Positions 8,137 to 16,159 of a stretch of DNA of 24,432 nt are shown piece by piece. The stretch comes from SCUS01 sp966211675. Lineage in GTDB: Bacteria > Myxococcota_A > Polyangia > Polyangiales > Ga0077539. Within the stretch, counting starts at the first letter, position 1. The number at the start of each line of letters is the position of its first letter. Below the pieces are notes generated by a model. That model searched no databases, was not told the origin of the DNA, and worked only from the letters and a program-made list of their open reading frames with translations. Location: the NCBI GenBank assembly GCA_966211675.1, contig CBIHPK010000131.1, positions 1-24,432 on the forward strand, written 5' to 3'. Made by a program: the position numbers and the translations under genes.

Positions 8137-8976
8137 ATGACCCAGCCCACCGCGACGTGGAATGAAGATCTCTGGCACCTGCTCTTCGCAGTCGGGCACC
8201 CCGATCTGATCGCAAAGCAGAAGCGCTTCCAGATGGAGGGCCTGCCGCCTCGATGCAGGCTCTGCATGGCCCCCTTCGGGAAGGTCCCGGTCGTGGGGTG
8301 GACGGAGGAGCACCCGGGGCCCTCCAACCGCAACCCTCGCTTCTGCAGCCTCTGCGACCAGTTTATTCGGGGCAACCCGGGCGGCGCGAAGGTCATGATG
8401 ACCATGGTGTTCGCCGACGTGCGCGGCTCCACGGCCCTCTCCGAGGAGCTCGCGTTGGAGGAGTACGTCCGGCGAATCAACGCCTTCTATCGCCGCACGA
8501 CGTCGGTGTTCGTCCAGACCGACGGCTTCATGATGGACGTGATCGGCGACGAGGTCTTCGCCCTCTATCCTCCGGGCTTCTCGGGGGTCTCGAACTCCGA
8601 CGCCGGGGTGCCGGAGTCCGAGCTCGCGGCGGTCCGCACCGCCACCGCCGCCCGAAAGGCGCTGACCGCGGCGCGGCGCCTCGTGGAGATCGGCAAGAGC
8701 AGGGCGCCGGACGAGCTCTCGTTCGGGGTCGCGGTGCACACCGGCGTCGTCTATATCGGGACGATCCAGGGGGCGGAGGAGGGCATCTCCGATGTCCGCA
8801 TCTGGGGAGTGGAGGTCAACAAGGCCGCCCGGATGTGCGCCCAGGCCAGCCCCGGCGAGGCGCTGGTCAGCCCCGAGCTCTGCGCCGCCGCCGACCTGTC
8901 CGCCGCCGACCTGCCGGAGCGCCTGCTGACCTTCAAGGGAATCTCGCACCCGGTGAGCGTGCGCGTCCTGGCCTGA
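8137..8976 (+). CDS. Class III nucleotide cyclase with N-terminal double CxxC module
   Basis: 279 residues. The ATG at 8137 is chosen for its GGAGG (8124-8128) eight bases upstream; longer in-frame starts reach back into the preceding gene. The N-terminus carries two CxxC pairs, Cys40/Cys43 and Cys70/Cys73, around APFGK and NPRFC, as in a known subgroup of bacterial adenylate/guanylate cyclases, probably a zinc or redox knuckle. The catalytic domain runs from about residue 88 to 279. Metal ligands are Asp94 (FADVRGST) and Asp138 (GDEVF). The transition-state pair is Asn228 and Arg232 (VNKAAR). It should make a cyclic nucleotide from an NTP in the cytoplasm. The base-recognition positions look unusual: Asp134 where Lys is expected and Arg221 where Asp is expected. 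Adenylate cyclase activity is therefore not assured. It converges on the gene at 9001. Confidence 0.88.
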   Translation: MTQPTATWNEDLWHLLFAVGHPDLIAKQKRFQMEGLPPRCRLCMAPFGKVPVVGWTEEHPGPSNRNPRFCSLCDQFIRGNPGGAKVMMTMVFADVRGSTALSEELALEEYVRRINAFYRRTTSVFVQTDGFMMDVIGDEVFALYPPGFSGVSNSDAGVPESELAAVRTATAARKALTAARRLVEIGKSRAPDELSFGVAVHTGVVYIGTIQGAEEGISDVRIWGVEVNKAARMCAQASPGEALVSPELCAAADLSAADLPERLLTFKGISHPVSVRVLA

Positions 8977-9000
8977 CGCCGCGCGCTCGCTCGAAGGTCG

Positions 9001-9906
9001 TCAGCGCCCCGGGCGGGCCTGCGGCGGGACGAGGTTGAGCGGCGAGGTGTGAAACCACCAGGTGGTGCCGGGTCGGAGCGGGTGCAGGTCCGCAAACCGA
9101 TATCCGAGGTACTTCCGGAATCCCTGATACTCCACATCGTAGGTGGCCCGCTTCAGCGGGTTGGCGAGGCGCACGGGCCGGCTGCGCAGGGTCGGGAAGC
9201 TCACCGTGACGCCCGAGGCGAGCTTGTTCTTCGGCAGCCAGGCGGGCGCTTCGGCCAGGCTCAGGACGTGGTCGTAGTCCGGCTCCTTGGTCTGATAGCT
9301 CTGCATGTGGGCTTCATCCCCAGAGCCGAACAGCACATAGGTGAGGCTCCGCGGGTAATCGAAGTTGAAGTCGAAGTGTCGATAGTAGACGACGCGATCG
9401 ATGGTCACGAGGGCCCTCGCGATCACCGGCGCCTGCCCCGTCCAGGGCCATTCGGTGTAGAGGTCCTTCGGGGGGATTCCCGCGAACACCTCGGCCTCGA
9501 AGGAGCCGAGCTCGCCGCTCGCGATCTGCGGGATGTCCAGCGCCGACTCCGTGAGGTTCGCCAGGAAGTAGGTCTGCTCGGGGTTCTGCTCGCGCCACTG
9601 GCGGAACCGGGCCATGTCGGCCTCGGGCAGGCGAGCGCGGAGGACGACCTGATAACAGTGCTCCTCCATGTGGAACATCGTCATGTGGACCAGGAACAGG
9701 GTCTTCGTTCCGACCATGATGAACGCGTGTCGGCGGTCGGCCGGCGCCATCGGCTTCGGGTCCGGCTGGAGCATGCTCCTCAGCATCTGCTTGTCCGCCG
9801 GGGTGAGGCGCCCGTCGGAGGCGGCAGGCGGCGAATCGCCGCTCGCGCCCATTGGCATTCCGGCCATCCCGGGCATCGCCTGCGTCGTGCTCTTGTTCAT
9901 CTTCAT
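9001..9906 (-). CDS. Hypothetical protein, His/Met-containing, divergent from decarboxylase
   Basis: 301 residues. The ATG at 9906 is preferred because GGAGG lies six to seven bases upstream; an earlier ATG at 9936 would add ten residues without one. I do not recognise the family. The first 35 residues are Met/Gly/Pro-rich (QAMPGMAGMPMGASG) and probably disordered. The rest looks like a soluble alpha/beta protein with aromatic strands. A cluster around residues 65-80 (HMTMFHMEEHCYQ) has three His, three Met, two Glu and one Cys, which could bind a metal, but no known motif is present. There is no signal peptide or membrane segment. It is transcribed away from the decarboxylase across 291 bases and may share its regulation; a functional partnership is only inferred from position. 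Confidence 0.75.
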   Translation of the reverse strand: MKMNKSTTQAMPGMAGMPMGASGDSPPAASDGRLTPADKQMLRSMLQPDPKPMAPADRRHAFIMVGTKTLFLVHMTMFHMEEHCYQVVLRARLPEADMARFRQWREQNPEQTYFLANLTESALDIPQIASGELGSFEAEVFAGIPPKDLYTEWPWTGQAPVIARALVTIDRVVYYRHFDFNFDYPRSLTYVLFGSGDEAHMQSYQTKEPDYDHVLSLAEAPAWLPKNKLASGVTVSFPTLRSRPVRLANPLKRATYDVEYQGFRKYLGYRFADLHPLRPGTTWWFHTSPLNLVPPQARPGR

Positions 9907-10197
9907 GGGTGTCCTCCGGCCATCCGAGACCATCAACGGCGGTCATGCAGCTTCGCGTCGAGCGCATCCGCGTCCGCCGCCGCGGCAGCACCAATCGTCC
10001 CAGGACCCGTGTATCACGCCCGGCCGCGGGTCGTCCCTCCGATTTCGGAGAGGCCCAGATGGTGAACGCTTCCTCGGGAGGCGCGCGGTGCGCGATACTC
10101 GCCGCGCCGTAGTCATAGGGGGCCTGAGGGGGCTCCCCGGCGCGCCATCGGGGCGAACGCACCCTACCGGGGCCTTCTGGACAGCAATTGGAGGACG
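9907..10197. promoter_or_regulatory. Divergent intergenic region between unknown gene and decarboxylase
   Basis: These 291 bases separate two divergent start codons. GGAGG at about 10190-10194 is the ribosome site of the decarboxylase, and the mirror-image GGAGG lies just before the minus-strand ATG at 9906. I see no convincing -35/-10 pair, riboswitch or small gene here. The block 10118-10140 is a G-run followed by C-runs that could fold, but not in a diagnostic way. Confidence 0.3.
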
Positions 10198-12504
10198 ATG
10201 ATGAACGACCGTCGAAAGAGGCTCGTGAGCTCGCTCGCCGCGATCCGTGACAAGCACGAGATCCGCCTCGATGGCCCGGGTACCGACGCCGTCACGGCGT
10301 GGTTTCTCGGCCCCAAGGGAGAGAACGGGGAGCTGCTCCAGAGGCTCGTGGGCAAGGCGCTGAAGAGCCACCTCGGGTTTCGCAAGGACGTCTACCCCAA
10401 GGACCCCCGGTTCATCACGCCGGAGATGCAGGAGGGGGACGACTACAAGCGGACCGTCGACCAGATCGAGCGGGAGTTCGATGGCGTGCTGAAGGCCCTG
10501 CAGGACTGCGGCGCGTTCTTCAGCATGCGCAGCCAGGGGCACATGCTCTGGGACGTCACGATCCCCGCGGTGGCCGGCTACTTCGCCGCGATGCTCTACA
10601 ACCAGAACAACGTGGCCGCGGAGGCTTCTCCGGTGACCACGATGATGGAGCTCGCCGTCGGCGACGACCTCTGTCGGATGCTGGGCTTCCCCGTCGCCCC
10701 CAACCCGACGGCGGCCGCCGGGGCCGCGACGGGCCCGAGGCCCTGGGGACACATCACCTGCGACGGATCCATTGCCAACATGGAAGGGCTGTGGATGGCG
10801 CGCAGCCTCAAGTTCTACGCCCCGGCGCTGGTCGCGGCGGCGCGCGGAGAGAAGGGGGCGGGGGCGATCCTCGAGGTCAGCGTGCGGCGGCTCGACGGCC
10901 AGTCGAGGCGGCTCTCGGAGTGCACCGCGTGGGAGCTGCTGAACCTCCCCATCGAGGAGGTGCTCGACCTGCCCGCGCGCGTCACCCGGGAGACGGGTCT
11001 CACCTCGGAGAGCCTCGCCGCTTACATGTCCCGGTATACCGTGGCCGCCCTGGGCATGGCCGGGGCCTACCAGGAGTACCTGCTGCGGCACGGGCTCGTG
11101 AACCCGCCGATCCTGACGGCGCCGGCGACCAACCACTACTCCTGGCCGAAGGCCGCTGCGCTGCTGGGCATCGGGGCGAATCAGCTCTGGTCCATCGACG
11201 TCGACCTCGACGCGCGGCAGGAGGTCGACCTCGCGGGCAAGCTCCCGTGCGGCGGCGGGACGCTGCGCGCCCGTCTGCAGAAGGCGCTCGACACGCGCAC
11301 CCCGGTGATCTCCGTCGTCGCCGTCATGGGCTCGACGGAGGAGAGCGCCGTCGATCCGCTCCACGAGATCCTCGCGCTCCGTGACGAGTTCCGCGAGAAG
11401 GGGATGGAGTTCACCATCCACGCGGACGCCGCCTGGGGCGGGTACTTCGCCTCCGCGCTGCGCCCGGCGGACGTGGCCCCGGAGCCCCGTCGCCTCGGAG
11501 TGGCGTTCCGCTCCGCCCCCCTGCCGCACGACGTCGTCCTGGCGAGCATCCCGGAGACGCCGATGAACCACGACATCGTCAAGCGATACGTCGCGCTCCG
11601 GGAGGTCGACTCGATCACCGTGGATCCGCACAAGGCGGGCTACGTGCTCTACCCCGCGGGCGCCCTCTGCTATCGCGACAGCAACATGCGCAACCTCGTC
11701 TCGCTGAAGTCGCCGGTGGTGTTTCACGGCGAGGCCGATCCGACGGTGGGGGTGTTCGGCATCGAGGGCAGCAAGCCCGGCGCCGCCGCCGCCGCGGTCT
11801 ACATGAGCCACAAGGCGATCCGCCCGACGAGGGAGGGCTACGGCAAGCTGCTCGAGCAGTGCATCTTCTCGAGCAAGAAGCTGTACTGCCGGCTGCGCAC
11901 CATGGCGCGCCCCGAGGACCCGTTCTGCATCGCCTTCGTGCAGCGCCTCCCGGCGGAGCGAGAGGGCCTGGGCCCGGCCGCGGTGGAGCAGCAGCTCAAG
12001 GACCTCCGCGAATGGTTCGTCGGGAAGTCGAACGGGGAGATCGTCCGCGGGGGCCACTACGACTTCTTCCGGCAGCTCGGGAGCGACCAGAACATCCTGA
12101 GCTGGGCCGTGAACTTCAAGGACGAGGACGGCCGCTTCAATCAGGACATCGGGAAGCTCAACGACCTCAACAACGCCCTCTACTCGGCCTTCAGCATGAT
12201 TCCGGCGCGAGGCACGGATCTGAAGAACCCATCGGACGTGAAGCTGATCGTGACCGCATCGGACTTCGCGGTCCCGGCCTACGGCGTCGGGTTCGTGCAG
12301 AGCCTGCTCTCTCGTCTCCAGATCGAGGTGACGCCTGCGCAGCTGAGCGCCCCGGACTTCCCCGCGGTGAGCTTCAACATCAGCACGCAGATGGATCCCT
12401 GGTTCACCGAGACCGAGGGCAACCCCCAGGACGGCTTCCTCGGCACCATCGAGGAGATCATCCGGGCCGAGATCCTCGAGCAGATCAAGCAGCTGCCTCG
12501 ATGA
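10198..12504 (+). CDS. PLP-dependent group II amino-acid decarboxylase family protein
   Basis: 768 residues from ATGATG at 10198 with GGAGG four bases upstream. The fold-type I decarboxylase signature is clear: Asp410 in HADAAWGGY contacts the pyridinium nitrogen, and Lys479 in VDPHKAGYVLYPAG forms the Schiff base. An upstream HMLWDVTIPAVAGYF...NQNNVAAEASPVTTMME segment matches the conserved N-terminal substrate region of glutamate, tyrosine and aromatic amino-acid decarboxylases. At 768 residues it is longer than typical members (about 450-620). The extra length is a C-terminal part beyond residue about 600, without recognisable motifs. The substrate cannot be assigned from sequence: Tyr, Glu and aromatic amino acids are all possible. 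No antiporter gene is next to it, which argues against a simple acid-resistance cassette. It converges on the gene at 12542. Confidence 0.85.
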   Translation: MMNDRRKRLVSSLAAIRDKHEIRLDGPGTDAVTAWFLGPKGENGELLQRLVGKALKSHLGFRKDVYPKDPRFITPEMQEGDDYKRTVDQIEREFDGVLKALQDCGAFFSMRSQGHMLWDVTIPAVAGYFAAMLYNQNNVAAEASPVTTMMELAVGDDLCRMLGFPVAPNPTAAAGAATGPRPWGHITCDGSIANMEGLWMARSLKFYAPALVAAARGEKGAGAILEVSVRRLDGQSRRLSECTAWELLNLPIEEVLDLPARVTRETGLTSESLAAYMSRYTVAALGMAGAYQEYLLRHGLVNPPILTAPATNHYSWPKAAALLGIGANQLWSIDVDLDARQEVDLAGKLPCGGGTLRARLQKALDTRTPVISVVAVMGSTEESAVDPLHEILALRDEFREKGMEFTIHADAAWGGYFASALRPADVAPEPRRLGVAFRSAPLPHDVVLASIPETPMNHDIVKRYVALREVDSITVDPHKAGYVLYPAGALCYRDSNMRNLVSLKSPVVFHGEADPTVGVFGIEGSKPGAAAAAVYMSHKAIRPTREGYGKLLEQCIFSSKKLYCRLRTMARPEDPFCIAFVQRLPAEREGLGPAAVEQQLKDLREWFVGKSNGEIVRGGHYDFFRQLGSDQNILSWAVNFKDEDGRFNQDIGKLNDLNNALYSAFSMIPARGTDLKNPSDVKLIVTASDFAVPAYGVGFVQSLLSRLQIEVTPAQLSAPDFPAVSFNISTQMDPWFTETEGNPQDGFLGTIEEIIRAEILEQIKQLPR

Positions 12505-12507
12505 GCC

Positions 12508-12546
12508 GCTGAGCCCACCGCTGCCCCGGGGCGGGCGCGGCTCAGC
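12508..12546. terminator. Nested inverted repeat between convergent genes (candidate bidirectional terminator)
   Basis: GCTGAGCC at 12508-12515 is the exact reverse complement of GGCTCAGC at 12539-12546. Between them lies the perfect palindrome GCCCCGGGGC (12523-12532). The left arm starts four bases after the decarboxylase stop. The right arm contains the stop codon of the minus-strand gene (12542-12544). No U-tract is present, so this would be a non-canonical terminator. Confidence 0.45.
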
Positions 12547-14350
12547 CGATGTAGGAGTCGTCCTGCTCGATGCGGCTGAGCACCCAGTCGAACTCGCCGC
12601 TCGTCACCTTCGCCTTGCAGAACTCGCAGTGGCCCGCCTGGTTGATCGCCAGCGCGGCGCCGCACCTCGGGCACACGAGCTTCGCGCCGGCCTCGCCGCG
12701 GCTCGCCGCGCCGCGGATCAGCGTCCAGTACTCGGTGTACTCGCGGAGCCGCTCGGGGTCGCCGCTCACCACCTCGCCGGACTCGTCGACGGTGGAGTCC
12801 TTCCCGGTCGCGCGCACCCGCACGGTCACCGCGTGGAACCACCGGTCGATCGTGACCGCGGCGGCCTCGACGCCGAGCACCCGCGCGCCGTCCGTGAGGT
12901 TGCGCAGGCCGGCCTTGCGGTAGGCCTCGATCCAGCGCTGCTGCGACTCGAAGAGCAGGTCGCTGAGGAAGGGCCGCACCCGCTTCCAGTCGCGGCCGGA
13001 CCAGCCCGCCTGGAGCTCGTCGAAGATCAGCTCCACGCGCGGCCGCAGGGACTCCAGGCCGACCGCGGGGTCGAGGGCCTGGAGCGCCGCGAGGTCGGCG
13101 CCGAGCGTCGGGGACACCACCGTGGCGTAGTCGGTGCCGCGCTCCTGGACGCTCGACTCGAGCACCGGCTCTCGCAGCTCTCGCGAGCTCGTCTCGGTGA
13201 GGGTGAGGACCCAGTCGAGGTCGCCGCGAGTGAGCGGGGCCTCGCAGTAGCCGCACACCCCGCCGACGGAACGGTCCAGCGGGGCGCCGCACGCCGGGCA
13301 GTCGAGCACTCGCGCCCGCTCGGGCGGGCGGGACTTCACGCCCCCGCGGCGCTCCAGCGTCCAGCGCTCGACCGCGTACACGCCCTGGCGGGCGCCGTCC
13401 TTCGCCACCTCGGTGAAGTTCACCTCGAACTCCACCCGCACCGTCGTGCGCTCGGCCCCGGCCTCGGTGCCCTGGACGCCCAGCCAGCGCATCCCGCCGA
13501 TGATCACGTCCTCGACGGCGCGGAGCCCGGCGCCGCCGAGCTTCTCTCGCTCCTCGGCGGAGACGTACGCGACGAGGGTGTCGAGCGTGTCCGTTCCACG
13601 CGCGCGCTGCACCTCGGCGTAGAGCGCGTAGAGGAAGTCTTCGAGCACGACGAGCGAGAAGTCCGGGTCGACGTCACGCAGCGCCTGGAGCGAGGCCCGC
13701 GGGGAGACGCGCCGTGGCGCAGGAGCCGGAGCGACGGGCGCCGGAGCGACGGGAGCCGCAGCGAGGGGTTCGGGGCGAGCGGGCATCGCCTCGGCGTCCA
13801 TGGCCGCGACCCAGCCCTCGTCGGCCTTGCGGCGCCAGCGGTGGAGGGCGACGCCACCGGCGACGGACACCGCCGCGATGAAGGCCCACGGGGCGAAGTA
13901 GCCGAGCGGCAGCAACCCGATCACCCCGGAGACGAACCACAGGTTCGCGTAGCCATCGTCGTCGCGGTGCGTGAGCAGGAAGGCGATCACCGCCGCGACC
14001 ACCAGGGGGACGCTCACCTGCGGGTACGCCACCGCCAGCGCGAAGAGGTACCGCACGAGCATCTCGAAGAGGGCGCCCACGAGGCTCCCGAGCAGGTCGC
14101 TTCCGCCGTCGCTGCTCGACCCGCCGCCGCTGCTCGACCCGCCGCCGCTGCTCGACCCGCCGCTGCTGCTCGACCCGCCGCCGAAGCTCGACCCGCCGCC
14201 GAAGCTCGATCCGCCTCCGCTGCTGCCGGAGCTCGATCCGCCTCCGACGCTGAAGCTCGAACCCCCGCCGGGGCGCGCCAGCGCGACGCCCGCGACCAGC
14301 ACGACCAGCACCGCGAGGGCGACGGCGACCGCGTACCGCCGGCGCCTCAC
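12542..14350 (-). CDS. Membrane protein with tandem Tim44-like domains and zinc ribbons
   Basis: 602 residues from a GTG at 14350 that overlaps the upstream TGA (GTGA, four bases), implying translational coupling. An N-terminal hydrophobic signal or anchor (7-24) is followed by a Gly/Ser-rich stretch (28-84) and three or four hydrophobic segments (about 85-170). A Pro/Ala hinge follows (190-215). Then come two Tim44-like domains, about 216-340 and 418-550, each ending in a W-T-L strand and a four-Cys zinc ribbon. Ribbon 1 is Cys351/354/366/369 and ribbon 2 is Cys560/563/575/578. Both ribbons lead into the same (D/E)(L/F)DWVL phrase, so the unit was duplicated. Bacterial Tim44-like proteins are poorly characterised; a lipid- or envelope-associated role is likely but unproven. 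Its partner upstream is a TPM-domain protein. Confidence 0.85.
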   Translation of the reverse strand: MRRRRYAVAVALAVLVVLVAGVALARPGGGSSFSVGGGSSSGSSGGGSSFGGGSSFGGGSSSSGGSSSGGGSSSGGGSSSDGGSDLLGSLVGALFEMLVRYLFALAVAYPQVSVPLVVAAVIAFLLTHRDDDGYANLWFVSGVIGLLPLGYFAPWAFIAAVSVAGGVALHRWRRKADEGWVAAMDAEAMPARPEPLAAAPVAPAPVAPAPAPRRVSPRASLQALRDVDPDFSLVVLEDFLYALYAEVQRARGTDTLDTLVAYVSAEEREKLGGAGLRAVEDVIIGGMRWLGVQGTEAGAERTTVRVEFEVNFTEVAKDGARQGVYAVERWTLERRGGVKSRPPERARVLDCPACGAPLDRSVGGVCGYCEAPLTRGDLDWVLTLTETSSRELREPVLESSVQERGTDYATVVSPTLGADLAALQALDPAVGLESLRPRVELIFDELQAGWSGRDWKRVRPFLSDLLFESQQRWIEAYRKAGLRNLTDGARVLGVEAAAVTIDRWFHAVTVRVRATGKDSTVDESGEVVSGDPERLREYTEYWTLIRGAASRGEAGAKLVCPRCGAALAINQAGHCEFCKAKVTSGEFDWVLSRIEQDDSYIG

Positions 14351-14973
14351 GAGGCCTCCACGGCGTCGGAGAGCTCATCGACGTCGTCGTCGCGCCGAGG
14401 CAGCGCCCGCGCGAGCACCGGTCCCAGCGCGGCGAGCGCGGCGTCGAAGCGGTCGGCGTCGGGGCGCTCCACGGCGGACCGCAGCGCCTCGACGCGGTCG
14501 CCCCACTCCGGGCCGAGCGCGGCGGGGTCGAGGCCCAGGTCGGCGACGACCTCGACGGCGCGCTCGAGCAGCGAGACGTAGACGAGCAGCCCGGCGCGCT
14601 GGCGGGTGCGCGAGACGCCGCGGTCGACGAAGGCCGCTCTCGCCGCGACGCTCACCAGGCGCGCTCGGGTCTCGCCGGACGTGAGCGCGCGTCGCACCGT
14701 GGCCGAGCGCGCGGAGGCGAGCACGCCCAGGCCGTAGGCGAGGAGCACGTCGACGGGCATCGTGGCGACGGCGAAGGCGACGGGGTGGAAGAGCAGCACC
14801 AGGAGGCAGGCGAAGGCCGCGAGGGCGCCCGCGAGGCGGTCGGCCGCGAGGTAGTCGCCGGACTGCCGGCGCACGGCGACCACCACCTCGGCGCAGGTCT
14901 GCGCCTCGATCGCCGCGACGGTCGCCTCGGCGCGCCGCCGCGCCTCCGGGCGGAGCAGGAATTCGGGTGACAT
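14347..14973 (-). CDS. TPM-domain membrane protein
   Basis: 208 residues from the ATG at 14973; a GTG at 14994 would add seven residues, and neither has a clear ribosome site. The start MSPEFLLRPEARRRAEATVAAIEAQT, followed by EVVVAV, fits the N-terminal part of TPM/COG3762-like proteins. Two membrane segments follow (about residues 48-70 and 72-92). The later R(T/Q)R(A/T)G(L/V)L(V/I)YVSL(L)ER(A/R)VE(V/I)VAD block (about 126-150) is the best family signature. TPM domains have been proposed to be phosphatases and in some cases act with membrane or repair complexes, so no specific reaction is claimed. It overlaps the Tim44-like gene by four bases and starts 45 bases after the desaturase stop. 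It may be the fourth gene of a five-gene operon. Confidence 0.75.
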   Translation of the reverse strand: MSPEFLLRPEARRRAEATVAAIEAQTCAEVVVAVRRQSGDYLAADRLAGALAAFACLLVLLFHPVAFAVATMPVDVLLAYGLGVLASARSATVRRALTSGETRARLVSVAARAAFVDRGVSRTRQRAGLLVYVSLLERAVEVVADLGLDPAALGPEWGDRVEALRSAVERPDADRFDAALAALGPVLARALPRRDDDVDELSDAVEAS

Positions 14974-15018
14974 CGGGTGGGCCGTGAGTAACACGCGACC
15001 CCGCGGCGGGGCGCTCCG

Positions 15019-16086
15019 CTATGGAGAGAAGCGAAGGGTGCCCTCGCCATGGACCCTCCGCGAATTCGCGAGAGCCCGGTGATACTGCAGGAACACGCTC
15101 TCTTCGTCGTGGCGGTAGTGCGCTCCGAGGATCGGCGCCAGGACCTCCATGGCACGCGGCATCTGGTAGTGCGGCATCATCGGGAAGAGGTGGTGGCAGA
15201 CGTGGTGTCTCGCCGCGTCGTGCAGGAGGAAGTCGAAGGGCCAGTACGTGCGGTCCACCGTCTGCAGGTCGCCCCGGAGGCGGGTCCACGTGCCCTCCTC
15301 GAAGCCGAGGACCCAGTCCTTGTCGTCGCGGTGCTGCATGTACCCGATCAGGAGGTTGACCGCGCCGGCCATGCACATCGGCACGAGGAGAAAGCGGGCG
15401 ACGAAGCAGGGGCCCTCGGAGACCGCGAGGCAGGCCAGGGCGAGCGCGACCGCCGCCAGGGAGACGAGGTTCCACGCCGCGAGCCTCCGGTTGAACCCGC
15501 CTCGGTGGAGCTTCCTGTTGCAGTAGAGGTTGTCGACCCACAGGACGCCGACCTTCGCGCGCGTCCCGAGGAGGTACATCATGTGGGCGAGGAACAGCCC
15601 CGCCGGGGGCGCGACGCGCATCAGGGCGAGGACGAGGCGGCCGAGCGGCTTCCTCGACGGCTCCCTGCGCATCCCGAAGTACTCCTCGCGGTCGTAGTGC
15701 GCGACGTAGCGGTGGTGCAGCAGGTGGGTCTGCTTCCAGCCCTCGTAGGGCATGAAGGCCACCAGGTAGCAGAGGCTCCCGAGCAGGTCGTTCTGCCAAC
15801 GCTTCGGCAGGAAGACCCCGTGCGCGCACTCGTGCCCGATCGCCAGGAAGCCGTACAGGCTGAACCCGAGGAAGGTCCAGTAGAGCGGCAGCGTGAACCA
15901 CGGCGAGTACAGGCTCATGCAGGCGTAGGCCGCCGCGGTGGAGGCGATCGAGGTGAGGAGCTGGCGGGCGATCAGCGAGGCGCGCCGCTCGAAGAGCTCG
16001 GGCGGCAGGGCGCGGCGCAGGTCGCGGTGGGTGAACCCGTACTCGGGCGCGGCGCCGGGCGCGGGCGGGCCGTGGGTGGTCTGCAT
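15019..16086 (-). CDS. Membrane fatty acid desaturase/hydroxylase
   Basis: 355 residues from the ATG at 16086, the only start in frame. All three histidine boxes of the FA_desaturase superfamily are present: HECAH (85-89), HLLHH (121-125) and HVCHH (295-299), so the diiron site should be intact. Hydrophobic stretches around 45-80, 100-112, 157-172, 205-222 and 228-250 fit two to four membrane passes. Desaturases of this class introduce double bonds into acyl chains on CoA, ACP or glycerolipids; regiospecificity cannot be read from the sequence. The gene lies 73 bases downstream of the GNAT-like gene in a run that begins with a putative diiron oxygenase. Two O2-using diiron proteins in one operon suggests a lipid-tailoring pathway, by inference. 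Relatives also include carotenoid ketolases and alkane hydroxylases, which fit less well. Confidence 0.9.
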   Translation of the reverse strand: MQTTHGPPAPGAAPEYGFTHRDLRRALPPELFERRASLIARQLLTSIASTAAAYACMSLYSPWFTLPLYWTFLGFSLYGFLAIGHECAHGVFLPKRWQNDLLGSLCYLVAFMPYEGWKQTHLLHHRYVAHYDREEYFGMRREPSRKPLGRLVLALMRVAPPAGLFLAHMMYLLGTRAKVGVLWVDNLYCNRKLHRGGFNRRLAAWNLVSLAAVALALACLAVSEGPCFVARFLLVPMCMAGAVNLLIGYMQHRDDKDWVLGFEEGTWTRLRGDLQTVDRTYWPFDFLLHDAARHHVCHHLFPMMPHYQMPRAMEVLAPILGAHYRHDEESVFLQYHRALANSRRVHGEGTLRFSP

Positions 16087-16110
16087 CTCCGGGTCTCTTC
16101 TCCTGCGGGA

Positions 16111-16123
16111 CCTCCTGAGGAGG
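16111..16123. repeat. 13-base palindrome in the leader of the desaturase gene
   Basis: CCTCCTGAGGAGG is a dyad with six-base arms around one centre base. It lies 25 bases upstream of the desaturase ATG, in the 73-base gap after the GNAT-like gene. The minus-strand copy carries an AGGAGG that resembles a ribosome site but is too far from the ATG. It might fold in the transcript or bind a protein; there is no further evidence. Confidence 0.3.
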
Positions 16124-16159
16124 GCTCTCCGCTCCCGACCGAAGGGGACCCCGCGGCGC

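Noticed and set aside
9943..12057. Minus-strand open frame of 704 codons
   Set aside because: Antisense to the decarboxylase, which has intact PLP motifs; the reverse frame has none.
14101..14230. CCG-rich tandem repeat as a possible regulatory or recombination site
   Set aside because: It encodes the Gly/Ser-rich N-terminal segment of the Tim44-like protein in frame, which explains it.
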